From: Lachnospiraceae bacterium KH1T2
GTDB lineage: Bacteria; Bacillota; Clostridia; Lachnospirales; Lachnospiraceae
Reading direction: 5' to 3'
DNA: 64,000 bases
NCBI GenBank assembly: GCA_900114405.1
Contig: FOSY01000002.1
Span: 124,001 to 188,000 of the forward strand
In this document: one piece after another, positions 50,291 to 60,521 of the stretch
Numbering within the stretch: position 1 is the stretch's first letter
How the letters are laid out: every line of letters begins with the position of its first letter
The notes under the pieces: model-generated
What the model was told of the DNA's origin: nothing
The model's input: only the letters and a program-made list of their open reading frames with translations
Databases searched by the model: none
Program-made: the position numbers and the translations under genes

Positions 50291-50920
50291 ATGGCACAAA
50301 GACCATTGAGCGCAAAACAGAAAGAAATTCTTGAATATATTAAGCAGACTGTCCTTGCTAAAGGTTTTCCGCCTTCTGTTAGGGAAATTTGTGAGGCTGT
50401 TCATCTTAAATCGACCTCTTCCGTCCACTCACATCTTGAAACTCTCGAAAAAACCGGTTATATCCGAAGAGATCAGACTAAACCAAGAGCTATCGAAATC
50501 CTTGATGCTGGTTTTGAGATTGTTAGAAAAGAAATGACAAGCATACCTGTAATTGGTACTGTTGCGGCAGGTCAGCCACTTCTTGCTTCACAGAATATCG
50601 AGGGATATTTTCCTCTTCCCACAGACATGATTCCTACAAACGCAGGAACTTCAGAACTCTTTGTACTTCATGTTCATGGAAATAGTATGGTTAATGCCGG
50701 TATCATGGATGGAGATCAGATTTTTGTAGAATCATGCGATACAGCTGAAAATGGCGAAACAGTTGTTGCTCTGATCGACGATAGTGCAACAGTTAAAACT
50801 TTTTATAAAGAAAATGGACATATCAGACTTCAGCCACAGAACGATGAAATGGACCCGATCATTGTTAATGATTGCCAGATTCTCGGTAAGGTATTTGGCG
50901 TTTTTAGACTTTATAGATAA
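50291..50920 (+). CDS. lexA: LexA repressor
   Basis: 209 residues; ATG 50291 after GGAGGTAACT. An N-terminal winged helix (VREICEAVHLKSTSSVHSHL) binds SOS boxes. The C-terminal S24-type peptidase has the self-cleavage site A93-G94 (GTVAAGQP), nucleophile S132 (HGNSMVNAG) and K169 (ATVKTFY). RecA-stimulated autoproteolysis lifts repression of SOS genes, including the divergent yneA-like gene. All key residues are intact and length is normal. Confidence 0.97.
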   Translation: MAQRPLSAKQKEILEYIKQTVLAKGFPPSVREICEAVHLKSTSSVHSHLETLEKTGYIRRDQTKPRAIEILDAGFEIVRKEMTSIPVIGTVAAGQPLLASQNIEGYFPLPTDMIPTNAGTSELFVLHVHGNSMVNAGIMDGDQIFVESCDTAENGETVVALIDDSATVKTFYKENGHIRLQPQNDEMDPIIVNDCQILGKVFGVFRLYR

Positions 50921-50955
50921 TCAAAGTGTTCTTTAAGATATCTGTCAGGAGTTTT

Positions 50956-51003
50956 AATCCCCCGCCTACGTTAAGGATTAGAGGTGGGGGATTTCTCCGA
51001 CTG
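50956..51003 (+). repeat. IS200/IS605-like palindrome, copy 2
   Basis: AATCCCCCGCCTA and GAGGTGGGGGATT, followed by TCTCCGACTGA. It aligns throughout with the minus strand of 47441-47489. It lies between the convergent lexA and kinase-like genes and may act as a terminator. Confidence 0.55.
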
Positions 51004-51005
51004 AT

Positions 51006-51602
51006 TTAAATAAGTGGACGAATCATGTCAGCAAGTTCTTTTATTGTTTGTTCAATTCCGATCTTGCCGGTATTTACTATCATATCATAATCATGATAAT
51101 CACCTATATTATGCTTAGTATAAGTTTTGTAGTATATTCCTCTGAGCTTATCAATTTCTTCTACGAATTTTTTGAGATCAGTTTTTCCGTTCTCATGAAG
51201 CTCTTCGGCTCTCTTTAACTTATGCTCCATGTCTGCATAGAGGAAAATATCAAAAGTTTTCACTCCGGCCTCTCTCAAAATCACATTTGAGCAACGACCA
51301 ACAATTATGCAGGTCTCACCAACATGACCCATAAGAACTTCCTTCTGAGCCTTAAATATCTCATCATGTGAGCTATTATATGCAGCAGCATTATTTAAAA
51401 TGGCATCAAGAAATTTACCTGTATTAGAAAGCTGTTCACCTTCTTCAAGAATTTCTTCTTCTGTGTATCCGCTCTTCTTTACAGTCTCTCTAACAAAATC
51501 CCTGTCATAGTAGGGAATACCCAGCTCTTTCGAAAGTCCTGCAGCAACTGTACGGCCTCCGGCTCCGTATTCTCTTCCGATAGTGATTATAAGATTTGAC
51601 AT
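51006..51602 (-). CDS. Cytidylate kinase-like family protein
   Basis: 198 residues, ATG 51602. The N-terminus IITIGREYGAGGRTVAAGLS has the P-loop of the cytidylate-kinase-like family (Cytidylate_kin2), followed by PYYDRDFVRE. A central CIIVGRCSNVIL strand and KRAEELHENGK (lid-like basic region) also fit. Proteins of this family are widespread in Lachnospiraceae and are not the true Cmk; the phosphate acceptor is unknown. Monocistronic. Confidence 0.85.
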   Translation of the reverse strand: MSNLIITIGREYGAGGRTVAAGLSKELGIPYYDRDFVRETVKKSGYTEEEILEEGEQLSNTGKFLDAILNNAAAYNSSHDEIFKAQKEVLMGHVGETCIIVGRCSNVILREAGVKTFDIFLYADMEHKLKRAEELHENGKTDLKKFVEEIDKLRGIYYKTYTKHNIGDYHDYDMIVNTGKIGIEQTIKELADMIRPLI

Positions 51603-51732
51603 GATACTTTGCTCCTCTTCATTGTACTAAATAATATGATTACTTAATATTAATTAAGTAAAATCTAAAATTTTTATATAAAATATGATAAAATTATTAT
51701 ACTACATATAATACCATTATAGGAGGAAAATT

Positions 51733-52701
51733 GTGATAAAAAAAATTAAAGATGCATTTTCGCTTATAACTGTAAGTGTACTTATCTTTGCTCTTACAGG
51801 CTGTGGAGTGCAGTCAAATCGCTTCATGTTTGGTACTGGAGGTACAGCAGGTACTTATTACGCTTACGGCGGAATTCTTGCACAATACATGAATACCAAT
51901 ACTGATAACAAAGTTACCGCTGTTTCAACAGGTGGTTCAAAGGTAAATATCCAGTCCATTCAGGACGGAGATTTCCAGCTTGGATTCACACAGTCAGATG
52001 TAATGGCATATGCATGGGAAGGTACTCAGTCCTTTGCAAAGGATGGTCCAACTCATGATTTCCGCGTTCTCGGCGGACTTTATGCAGAAACTGTTCAGCT
52101 CTTTACTATGGATGACGACATTAAATCTGTTGAAGATCTTAAGGGTAAGAGTATTTCAATCGGCGAAGCCGGTTCCGGAGTATACTTTAACGCAGTAGAC
52201 GTTTTAAGTGCTGCCGGCATTACACTTAACGATATTAAACCACAGTATCAGAGCTTTGAAGACAGTAAAGAGTCACTCAAAGACGGAAAGATAGATGCAG
52301 CATTCATCGTTGCAGGAGCACCTACTACAGCTATCACTGAATTAGCTACAACGAATGGCGTTCATCTTATAAATATCGACGGTGAACTCAGAGATAAGAT
52401 CATTTCAAGCTGTCCATACTATACTGCATATGAAATTCCAGCAGATACATATCCGGGACAGCCTGAACCAATCGATACAATCACAGTAAAAGCTACTTTG
52501 ATTGTTTCCGCAAATCTTGATGAGCAAACTGTTTACGATATTACTGCTGCTATTTTTGAACACAAAGACGAAATTGCAATTGAAAATGCTAAAGGTTCTG
52601 AATTAGATCTTACAAACGCTACTGAAGGTATGGCTGCTCCATTTCATAAAGGTGCAGCGAAGTATTATGCAGAACATGGTATCACTGTAGATACTGAATA
52701 A
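51733..52701 (+). CDS. TAXI family TRAP transporter solute-binding lipoprotein
   Basis: 322 residues from GTG 51733 after AGGAGG. Lipobox LTGC (Cys about 23). The TAXI family start of the mature protein is clear: MFGTGGTAGTYYAYGG, followed by VSTGGSKVNIQSIQDG and the core ISIGEAGSGVYFNA. TAXI proteins deliver substrates such as glutamate or other carboxylates to fused TRAP permeases using an ion gradient. The permease gene follows by 36 bp. The substrate is not known. Confidence 0.93.
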   Translation: MIKKIKDAFSLITVSVLIFALTGCGVQSNRFMFGTGGTAGTYYAYGGILAQYMNTNTDNKVTAVSTGGSKVNIQSIQDGDFQLGFTQSDVMAYAWEGTQSFAKDGPTHDFRVLGGLYAETVQLFTMDDDIKSVEDLKGKSISIGEAGSGVYFNAVDVLSAAGITLNDIKPQYQSFEDSKESLKDGKIDAAFIVAGAPTTAITELATTNGVHLINIDGELRDKIISSCPYYTAYEIPADTYPGQPEPIDTITVKATLIVSANLDEQTVYDITAAIFEHKDEIAIENAKGSELDLTNATEGMAAPFHKGAAKYYAEHGITVDTE

Positions 52702-52737
52702 TCTGTAAACCCAATAAAATAAATTATGGAGGACACT

Positions 52738-54684
52738 TTGAGTAACGAAAAGGATATTAATATTTCTGCTAATGCCGATGCTGCGGCTGACGTAGAAAGC
52801 ATAATGAAAAAATATGACAGAGAGAGTAACACACGTGTTTGGACCGGTACACCGGCCTTAGTCGTGAAATCAATTACAGTGCTCTTCTCTCTATGGTGTA
52901 TCTATGTAACACTTTTTGCAACTTTTTTGGAAGAGATCAGACTTACTTCATTCCTCGCTCTTATCATAATGATGGGATTCCTTATCTACCCTGCCAAAAA
53001 GGGTGAGCTCAAGGAAAACTACATGCCCTGGTATGATATTATCGGAATGATCCTTGGTTCTGGTGCATTTCTCTACTTTACATTTAATGCTGAGTCAATA
53101 ATTCAGCAGGGAACACGTTTCAAAAGTTGGCAGATTGTCATCGGAATCATTGGCGTTTTAGCACTTATCGAAATCACAAGAAGATGTGTAGGCATCCCAA
53201 TTCTTTGTGTAGCAGGATTTTTCCTTATATATGCACTGTTTTTTGGACTTACAAACCCATCATTCTTTGGAAGAGTTAAATATCTCATCCGTAATCTTTT
53301 CTATACGAAAGAAGGTATTTTCTCAACACCTGTTAATGTCTGCTCAAAATATATTGTAGTTTTCATTATATTTGGTGCGTTCCTTGAAAGAACTGGAATT
53401 TCAAATTTCTTTATTTCACTTGCAAACTGCCTCGCTGGTAAATATGCCGGAGGTCCGGCAAAGGTTTCTGTCATTTCATCAGCCCTTTGCGGTATGGTTT
53501 CCGGTTCATCCGTTGGTAATACTGTAACTACTGGTTCAGTAACAATCCCAATGATGAAAAAAACTGGTTATAAACCAGAGTTTGCTGGTGCAATAGAAGC
53601 TGCAGCTTCAACCGGCGGTCAGATAATGCCTCCTATCATGGGTGCCGCAGCCTTTCTCATGGCTGACTTTGTAGGTATTCCTTATTCAGGCATTATTTCA
53701 AGAGCCATTCTCCCGGCAGTACTATACTTTGCTGGCATTTTTATTTCAGTTCATCTTGAAGCAAAGAAACTTGGTTTAAAAGGCATTCCAAAGGAAAATT
53801 TACCTAAATTTTCTAATCTTATAAAAAAGATTTATCTACTCCTTCCGCTTGTAATGCTCGTTATTTGGGTTTCAGGCAACTACATGACAATGCAGAAGGC
53901 TGCCAGCCTTGCAATCGTTCTTTCTGTTGTGGTCAGCCTCTTCGATAAGGACAACCGTATCTCTCCTAAAAAGATCTTCGAAGCTCTTGAAGCAGGCGGA
54001 CGAGGTGCGATCACAGTTGCAGCAGCTTGTGGTGTTGCTGGAATAATTTCTGGATCTATCACAATGACAGGTCTCGCAAATGAACTTATCAACGGTATCA
54101 TTAATATTGCAAATGGCAGGCTTATCGTAGCACTTTTCCTTACAATGATATGCTGTATAGTACTGGGTATGGGTGTTCCGACAACAGCTAACTATTGTAT
54201 CATGGCAGCAACTTGCGCACCTATTTTGGTTCGTATGGGTGTTCCAACTATTGCAGCACATTTCTTTGTATTTTACTTTGGTATTGTTGCTGATATCACG
54301 CCACCTGTTGCCCTTGCAGCATACGCAGGCTCAGCTATTGCAAAGTCAAATCCTATGAAAACCGCATTTAATGCAACTAAGCTTGCTATCGCTGTATTTA
54401 TTGTGCCATATGTATTCTGCTTTAGCCCTGCTATGCTTTTGATCGATACAACACCTTTGAAAGTTGTTCAGATTGCGATCACATCGCTTATAGGCATTTT
54501 CGGAATTTCTGCAGCACTTGAAGGTTATCTCATGACGACAATAGGTCTCATATTTAGAGTATTTTTACTTGTCGGTGGTATCCTGCTTATAGATCCAAGT
54601 CATTTATCAGACCTTATTGGCCTCATATTGATCGTAATAACGATAGTATGGCAATTCATAGTCAGCAAACACAACAAAGCTTAA
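52738..54684 (+). CDS. TRAP transporter permease, fused 4TM/12TM subunits
   Basis: 648 residues. A TTG at 52738 is favoured because GGAGG lies just before it; ATG 52726 precedes that site and has none. The N-terminal part (to about 200) is the small DctQ-like subunit fused to the large DctM-like subunit (about 16 hydrophobic segments in all). DctM signatures are GMVSGSSVGNTVTTGSVTIP, then EAAASTGGQIMPPIMGAAAF, and GMGVPTTANYCIMAAT. This fused form always pairs with TAXI binding proteins. Ends the operon. Confidence 0.93.
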   Translation: MSNEKDINISANADAAADVESIMKKYDRESNTRVWTGTPALVVKSITVLFSLWCIYVTLFATFLEEIRLTSFLALIIMMGFLIYPAKKGELKENYMPWYDIIGMILGSGAFLYFTFNAESIIQQGTRFKSWQIVIGIIGVLALIEITRRCVGIPILCVAGFFLIYALFFGLTNPSFFGRVKYLIRNLFYTKEGIFSTPVNVCSKYIVVFIIFGAFLERTGISNFFISLANCLAGKYAGGPAKVSVISSALCGMVSGSSVGNTVTTGSVTIPMMKKTGYKPEFAGAIEAAASTGGQIMPPIMGAAAFLMADFVGIPYSGIISRAILPAVLYFAGIFISVHLEAKKLGLKGIPKENLPKFSNLIKKIYLLLPLVMLVIWVSGNYMTMQKAASLAIVLSVVVSLFDKDNRISPKKIFEALEAGGRGAITVAAACGVAGIISGSITMTGLANELINGIINIANGRLIVALFLTMICCIVLGMGVPTTANYCIMAATCAPILVRMGVPTIAAHFFVFYFGIVADITPPVALAAYAGSAIAKSNPMKTAFNATKLAIAVFIVPYVFCFSPAMLLIDTTPLKVVQIAITSLIGIFGISAALEGYLMTTIGLIFRVFLLVGGILLIDPSHLSDLIGLILIVITIVWQFIVSKHNKA

Positions 54685-54713
54685 ATCGCCTGCTAGGGCG
54701 CTTATATAGCAAA

Positions 54714-54750
54714 AAAATTACCATCGAATAATTTCGATGGTAATTTTTTC
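54714..54750 (+). terminator. Terminator of the TAXI-TRAP operon
   Basis: AAATTACCATCGAA with TTCGATGGTAATTTTTTC. Confidence 0.9.
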
Positions 54751-54800
54751 TTTAATGTTTTGTCTCGCCAGTATTGCTGTTTTTAATTAGCTGAACTTAT

Positions 54801-54845
54801 ACTAACGATGTAAATTCTTTGCTGATGAGAGTTTACATCGTTAGT
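54801..54845. repeat. Perfect 14-bp inverted repeat between TRAP and rsfS genes
   Basis: ACTAACGATGTAAA and TTTACATCGTTAGT, 17 bp apart, no T run on either strand. It is not explained by either flanking terminator. Confidence 0.6.
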
Positions 54846-54971
54846 GTTTAGTCCAGGTTATTAAAAACAGTTATACTAAGTTTATGCTGACATATCTCGC
54901 ATACAAATCCTTGCAAATCTCACATATCATTTAACTCAATCAGAGATTGTCCCCACAATCGAGAAAAATAT

Positions 54972-55313
54972 TTAGATTTCAACTTTGTCTGCATCTTTCC
55001 AGATTCTTTCAATGTCATAGAATGAACGATTATCTCTATCAAAAATATGAATAATAAAATCGCCATAATCTAAAAGAATCCAGTTTGCAGCTTCGTAACC
55101 TTCTGTACTTTTCTTTTCAAGTCCTTCTCTGCCAAGAGCTTCCTCAACATTGTCAGCCATTGCTTGAACCTGTGAAGGGTTATTGCCTGTCGCAATTATA
55201 AAATAGTCAGAAATAACGGTTACTTTTCTAATGTCGAGAACAGAAACATCCTCGCCTTTCTTATCTTCAAGCGCGTCTACAGCAACTTTAAGTAATTCTT
55301 CTGTTGTTTTCAT
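54972..55313 (-). CDS. rsfS: Ribosome silencing factor RsfS
   Basis: 113 residues, ATG 55313. The family core is visible: ISDYFIIATGNNPSQVQAMADN and then DYGDFIIHIFDRDNRSFYDIERIW. RsfS binds L14 and blocks subunit joining in starvation. Full length. Last gene of the leftward block, 16 bp after yqeK. Confidence 0.96.
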   Translation of the reverse strand: MKTTEELLKVAVDALEDKKGEDVSVLDIRKVTVISDYFIIATGNNPSQVQAMADNVEEALGREGLEKKSTEGYEAANWILLDYGDFIIHIFDRDNRSFYDIERIWKDADKVEI

Positions 55314-55328
55314 ATGGAAATTAACCTC

Positions 55329-55919
55329 TTATTTCGAAGAAACATCTTCGGATAAACTGCAATAATAGTTGTAGGTCTTTTCAGTCATAGGATCAACAGG
55401 CTGCTTTTTTGTAGCCAGATAATCCAGCGTATCTCCAAGTATCTTAGTAACAGCAGTCTGTAGATCTATAAATGCCATCTGGCGTATTTCATGCAGATTA
55501 GGCGCGAGATTTCTTCCCGGCTCTATATAATCTGCAGTGAAAATAATCATCTCCAGCATTGTCATACCTGGACGACCTGTTGTATGATACTTTACTGCAC
55601 TAAGAACTTCTGCATCCTTAACACCATAAAGCTTTTCTCCAAGTACAGCGCCAAGTTTTGAATGTATCAATGATGGCGCGGCTATTTCGACATCTGATAA
55701 TTTGATCTTATACTTTTTACAAAGAGCAAATTTTTCATCATTAGGAATATTTTTTGCACAATCATGCAGTATTCCAGCAAGAAATGCTCTATCTACATCC
55801 ATACCGTAACGCATAGCCAATGAAGCAGCTGTATAAGCCACCCCAAGCGTATGCTGATAACGGTCTTTATCCAAAACCTTTTTAACTTTTTTCTTGATAA
55901 TCCGAGTTTCTTCCGTCAA
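55329..55919 (-). CDS. yqeK: YqeK-type HD-domain Ap4A hydrolase
   Basis: 196 residues, TTG start at 55919 with AGGAGG upstream. HD metal-binding motifs: His in RYQHTLGVAYTA, HD in GILHDCAKN, His in LIHSKLGAVLG, and Asp in FTADYIEPGR. YqeK cleaves diadenosine tetraphosphate symmetrically to two ADP. It lies between nadD and rsfS as in most Firmicutes. Confidence 0.94.
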   Translation of the reverse strand: MTEETRIIKKKVKKVLDKDRYQHTLGVAYTAASLAMRYGMDVDRAFLAGILHDCAKNIPNDEKFALCKKYKIKLSDVEIAAPSLIHSKLGAVLGEKLYGVKDAEVLSAVKYHTTGRPGMTMLEMIIFTADYIEPGRNLAPNLHEIRQMAFIDLQTAVTKILGDTLDYLATKKQPVDPMTEKTYNYYCSLSEDVSSK

Positions 55920-55942
55920 TCTATTGTGCCTCCTGAAAAGCT

Positions 55943-56545
55943 CTATAGATAAAGTTTATTTTTAACAATATATTCAATAACCTGATCCGGAAGATAGTAG
56001 CGAACGGATTTCCCTTCGCTTATATTCTTTCGGATCATGGTGGATGAAACATCTATCTCCGTTGTATGAAGCAGATTAATTCTGGCACCGAATTTTATTT
56101 CATAATCCTTGATACAGCTCTTCAAACTCTCGATAGAAGATTCGTTTCTGACGGCAGCAAGTATATGACATCCAGCAAAAATTCTTTGCGGATCATGCCA
56201 TGTGTCCATCTGAAAAAGAGTATCTGCACCAGTTATGAAATAAATTTGATCATCAGGATACAGCTTATCGAGCTCTGTAATAGTATCTGCAGTATACGTT
56301 TTACCTGGTCTCTTCATTTCGAGATCAGAAGCTTCAAATCTATGATTTGAAGCTACAGCAGCTTTAACCATTGCAAATCTATCTTTTGCAGGCAAAATTC
56401 CACGTTTTTCCTTAAAATATGAAATTCCACTTGGCATGATAAGAACCTTATCAAGCTCAAACTGATCCGCTGACTGCTCAGCAAGTATCAAATGTCCTAA
56501 ATGTATGGGATCAAAAGTCCCGCCTAAAACACCGATCCGTGCCAT
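55943..56545 (-). CDS. nadD: Nicotinate-nucleotide adenylyltransferase
   Basis: 200 residues, ATG 56545. The nucleotidyltransferase motif GGTFDPIHLGHL (HxGH) and the C-terminal VSSTMIRKNISEG (ISSTxxR) are intact. Makes deamido-NAD from nicotinate mononucleotide and ATP. Spaced 11 bp from yhbY. Confidence 0.96.
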   Translation of the reverse strand: MARIGVLGGTFDPIHLGHLILAEQSADQFELDKVLIMPSGISYFKEKRGILPAKDRFAMVKAAVASNHRFEASDLEMKRPGKTYTADTITELDKLYPDDQIYFITGADTLFQMDTWHDPQRIFAGCHILAAVRNESSIESLKSCIKDYEIKFGARINLLHTTEIDVSSTMIRKNISEGKSVRYYLPDQVIEYIVKNKLYL

Positions 56546-56556
56546 TGATTTTCTCC

Positions 56557-56853
56557 TTATTTCTTAGGAAGCTCAATTTTCGGCTTTTTAGCCGGTCTGT
56601 AAAGTGTGATCTTCTTTCCTACCACCTGAACCAAAATAGAACGGGTACGTTCTGCTACTGCTTCACCTATTGAATGAGCATCATCATCACAGTTCTTCAG
56701 CACACTGAGTTTGATCAATTCTCTTGCTGCAAGAGCTTCGTCTACAGCTGCTGTAAGCTCCGGGGTAAGGCTGGATTTACCAACCTGAAAGATCGGATCT
56801 ATGGTCATTGCAAGCCCTCTAAGATAAGCCCGCTGTTTGCTCGTAATTGTCAT
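56557..56853 (-). CDS. yhbY: YhbY family CRM-domain RNA-binding protein
   Basis: 98 residues, ATG 56853. The CRM fold with the GxxG loop (QVGKSSL in the loop) and LKNCDDDAHSIGEAVAERT, then VVGKKITLYRPAKKPK with the basic tail. YhbY proteins bind pre-50S particles. Sits between obgE and nadD, the usual place. Confidence 0.93.
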   Translation of the reverse strand: MTITSKQRAYLRGLAMTIDPIFQVGKSSLTPELTAAVDEALAARELIKLSVLKNCDDDAHSIGEAVAERTRSILVQVVGKKITLYRPAKKPKIELPKK

Positions 56854-56890
56854 TATTATCCTTTCACGATGATGTAAAATTTAATATACA

Positions 56891-58195
<1,305 letters not shown>

Positions 58196-58240
58196 TCATT
58201 TTGTAATGCTGTGCAGTTCAACACTATAACGCGTTACAAT

Positions 58241-58272
58241 AAGAAAGGGTTTTAGACAAACGTCTAAAACCC
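58241..58272 (-). terminator. Terminator or attenuator after rpmA
   Basis: GGGTTTTAGAC with GTCTAAAACCC, 4-nt loop, then TTTCTT on the minus strand. Separates the ribosomal genes from obgE. Confidence 0.8.
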
Positions 58273-58300
58273 AATAATTCAAGTACTTGTACAGTTCTGA

Positions 58301-58588
58301 TTATTCAGCCTCAACTGCATATACACTTGCCTGTGTGTTGTATCTACCAACTCTTTCGAATCTAACAACACCGTCGATCTTAGCGTAAAGTGTATCATCT
58401 CCGCCTCTACCAACGTTTTTACCAGGGTGAATATGGGTACCACGCTGTCTGTAAAGGATGTTACCAGCCTTAACAAACTGTCCGTCTGCTCTCTTAGCAC
58501 CTAATCTCTTTGACTCAGAATCACGGCCGTTCTTTGTAGAACCTACTCCCTTTTTATGAGCGAAGAACTGAAGGTTTAAATTTAACAT
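58301..58588 (-). CDS. rpmA: 50S ribosomal protein L27 with Prp-cleaved N-terminal extension
   Basis: 95 residues. The N-terminus [17 protein letters not shown] carries the Firmicutes extension; cleavage between the second Phe and Ala by Prp exposes the functional N-terminus near the peptidyl transferase centre. [19 protein letters not shown] is the L27 signature. Made in order rplU-prp-rpmA. Confidence 0.98.
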   Translation of the reverse strand: MLNLNLQFFAHKKGVGSTKNGRDSESKRLGAKRADGQFVKAGNILYRQRGTHIHPGKNVGRGGDDTLYAKIDGVVRFERVGRYNTQASVYAVEAE

Positions 58589-58604
58589 GCCCTTTTCCTC
58601 CTTG

Positions 58605-58928
58605 TTAAAATTCCAATTTTACGTATTTACTCTCGTAATTTTTTTCTACGGTTTGTAAACCCAAAACCATAGAATTTAAAAGTAACTCGGCTTTTTCCGA
58701 AGGATCGTTGCTGAACTTAAAATCAATAAGACCACTTTCTTCATCAGTTTTCACTGTGAAGTGTTCTTCCGGAAGAAATTTCTCAATGCTGTTAATTGTA
58801 TTGATCACGAGCATAGATACAGCTGCGCAGACAATGTCTTCACCAGCATATGCATAACCTGCATGACCAAAACACTTAAAACCTTGAATCTTACCTTCGT
58901 TACTCTTGTAGACTTTTACACGAATCAT
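58605..58928 (-). CDS. prp: Ribosomal-processing cysteine protease Prp
   Basis: 107 residues, ATG 58928. Catalytic His in FGHAGYA and Cys in [10 protein letters not shown], the conserved pair of the DUF464/YsxB family. It removes the L27 N-terminal extension. Lies between rplU and rpmA, 11 and 16 bp from each. Confidence 0.94.
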   Translation of the reverse strand: MIRVKVYKSNEGKIQGFKCFGHAGYAYAGEDIVCAAVSMLVINTINSIEKFLPEEHFTVKTDEESGLIDFKFSNDPSEKAELLLNSMVLGLQTVEKNYESKYVKLEF

Positions 58929-58939
58929 ACAAATGTAGC

Positions 58940-59245
58940 TTATGCGTTGATCTTTTCAATCTGTACTTTTGTGTATGCTTGTCTATGACCATTCTTCTTG
59001 TGATAGCCAGTCTTTCTCTTGTAGTGGTATACGATAACCTTTTTGCCACGTGTCTGCTCAAGAACCTTTCCTGAAACAGTTGCGTTAGCAACATCGTTAC
59101 CTACTGCAAGCTTATCACCACCGATTGCAAGAACCTGGTCAAATGTTACAGTACTATCCTTCTCAGCGTCGAGCTTCTCAACGAAGATTACATCGCCCTC
59201 AGATACTTTGTACTGTTTTCCACCTGTTGCAATAATTGCGTACAT
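58940..59245 (-). CDS. rplU: 50S ribosomal protein L21
   Basis: 101 residues, ATG 59245 with AGGAGG. Begins [18 protein letters not shown] and ends [17 protein letters not shown], with the L21 signature [17 protein letters not shown] in between. Full length. Preceded by a structured leader. Confidence 0.98.
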   Translation of the reverse strand: MYAIIATGGKQYKVSEGDVIFVEKLDAEKDSTVTFDQVLAIGGDKLAVGNDVANATVSGKVLEQTRGKKVIVYHYKRKTGYHKKNGHRQAYTKVQIEKINA

Positions 59246-59328
59246 AGGATACCTCCTGAAATTTTACTCGCTGCCTTTGGTGAAGCCACTATGACTTGCT
59301 TAAACCACGGCATGCGGCATACTCATAT
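59246..59328 (-). ncRNA. Probable L21 leader (autoregulatory 5' UTR)
   Basis: The 80-nt leader contains GCCGCATGCCGTGG, then CATAGTGG and CCAAAGGCAGC, which can fold into the paired stem typical of Firmicutes L21 leaders. L21 binding its own leader is known for this RNA family; the match here is by position and rough folding only. Confidence 0.5.
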
Positions 59329-59357
59329 AATTTATCACGAACGAACGTTTATGTCAA
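59329..59357 (-). promoter_or_regulatory. rplU promoter
   Basis: TTGACA (59357-59352) - 17 bp - TAAATT (59334-59329) on the minus strand. The -35 box directly touches the rng stop codon. Confidence 0.65.
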
Positions 59358-60521
59358 TCAATATTTTTGTTTTTTTATCTGTTCAGCTAAAGATCTGCGA
59401 ACTTTTTTTCTAGTTATCTCTGCCAGACCAAGTTTTGTTACATCAACAAAGTCACTTATCACATAATCTCCTGCAAGTGCCTTCTTTAATTCAGAGATAA
59501 CCTTTGACTTGTCTTTTGGATCAGTCATATTTATTAGATCAATCAAGATCATTCCCGAAATATTTCTTAGACGAAGCTGTCTTGCAGTCTCCCAAACGGC
59601 CTCAATATTTGTCTCCATTATCAGGTTTTCTCTTGAACACTTCTTAGTATTCTTGCCCGAATTAACATCTACTACCGTTAGAGCTTCTGTTGGTTCAATT
59701 ATCAGATATCCGCCGGATTTCATCCATGCTTTTTTCTGCAAAGATTCCTGAATAACAGTATCTACAGAATAAAGCTTATTAAGCGGAAGCAGCTCATCTT
59801 TATAAAAAGCAATGCAGTCAGCCAATTCAGAATTGCCAAAAAATTTTCCAAGTTCTTCATAAACATCAGGAAGATCAGTAACTATTCTCTCTATTTCGCA
59901 TCTATCATCACGTATACGCGCTATATAATCACGCACCGGTCTATACATACATGAATGTACAGTTCTACTCTTCCATGTTGAGAGCACTCTCAGCATTTCA
60001 GAGGACAATCCCTCTAATTCAGCCTGGATTTTCCTATCATCAGCTTCCTCAGCATTGGTTCTGACAACTACTCCTACTTTTTGCGCTTTAAGTTCTTGGT
60101 CAAACTCATTCTCTATAATACCTGTTAATTCTTTTTTTCTTTCTTCAGAGTGTATTTTCCTTGAAAATCCGATACCAGGCTTACCTAGTGTCAGTGCAAG
60201 GTATTTTCCTGAAATTGAAATCTGTTCTGTAAGCCGCAGATCTTTTGTCTTTATAGCATCGTTAGAAATCTGAACAAGTACATCAGACTCCGCATGAACC
60301 TGCGAATTTTTATTCAGCGGCAAATAACCGATCTTACCATTTCCTATATCGACAAAAGCAGCTCGCAGGTTAACTGCGAGCTCCTTAACATGTCCGATAT
60401 AAATACTTCCGATCTGAGTTTCCGTTTCATCACTGAAGAAAAATTCATTCAATTTATCATCTTCAAATACAGACATCAACAATTGTTCTGAATATCTTGA
60501 AATCACAAATTTAGTCTTCAA
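59358..60521 (-). CDS. rng: Ribonuclease E/G family protein, short form
   Basis: 387 residues, ATG 60521, overlapping the preceding gene by 4 bp. An S1-like region (about 36-110; GSIYIGHVKELAVNLRAAFVDIG) is followed by the RNase E/G core with the Mg-binding aspartates in LTVVDVNSGK and MILIDLINMTD. It ends soon after KSKVISELKKAL..KKVRRSL and lacks the zinc-link CxxC and later part of E. coli RNase G (489 residues). The short form is common in Clostridia. Processes rRNA or mRNA 5' ends. Confidence 0.88.
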   Translation of the reverse strand: MKTKFVISRYSEQLLMSVFEDDKLNEFFFSDETETQIGSIYIGHVKELAVNLRAAFVDIGNGKIGYLPLNKNSQVHAESDVLVQISNDAIKTKDLRLTEQISISGKYLALTLGKPGIGFSRKIHSEERKKELTGIIENEFDQELKAQKVGVVVRTNAEEADDRKIQAELEGLSSEMLRVLSTWKSRTVHSCMYRPVRDYIARIRDDRCEIERIVTDLPDVYEELGKFFGNSELADCIAFYKDELLPLNKLYSVDTVIQESLQKKAWMKSGGYLIIEPTEALTVVDVNSGKNTKKCSRENLIMETNIEAVWETARQLRLRNISGMILIDLINMTDPKDKSKVISELKKALAGDYVISDFVDVTKLGLAEITRKKVRRSLAEQIKKQKY

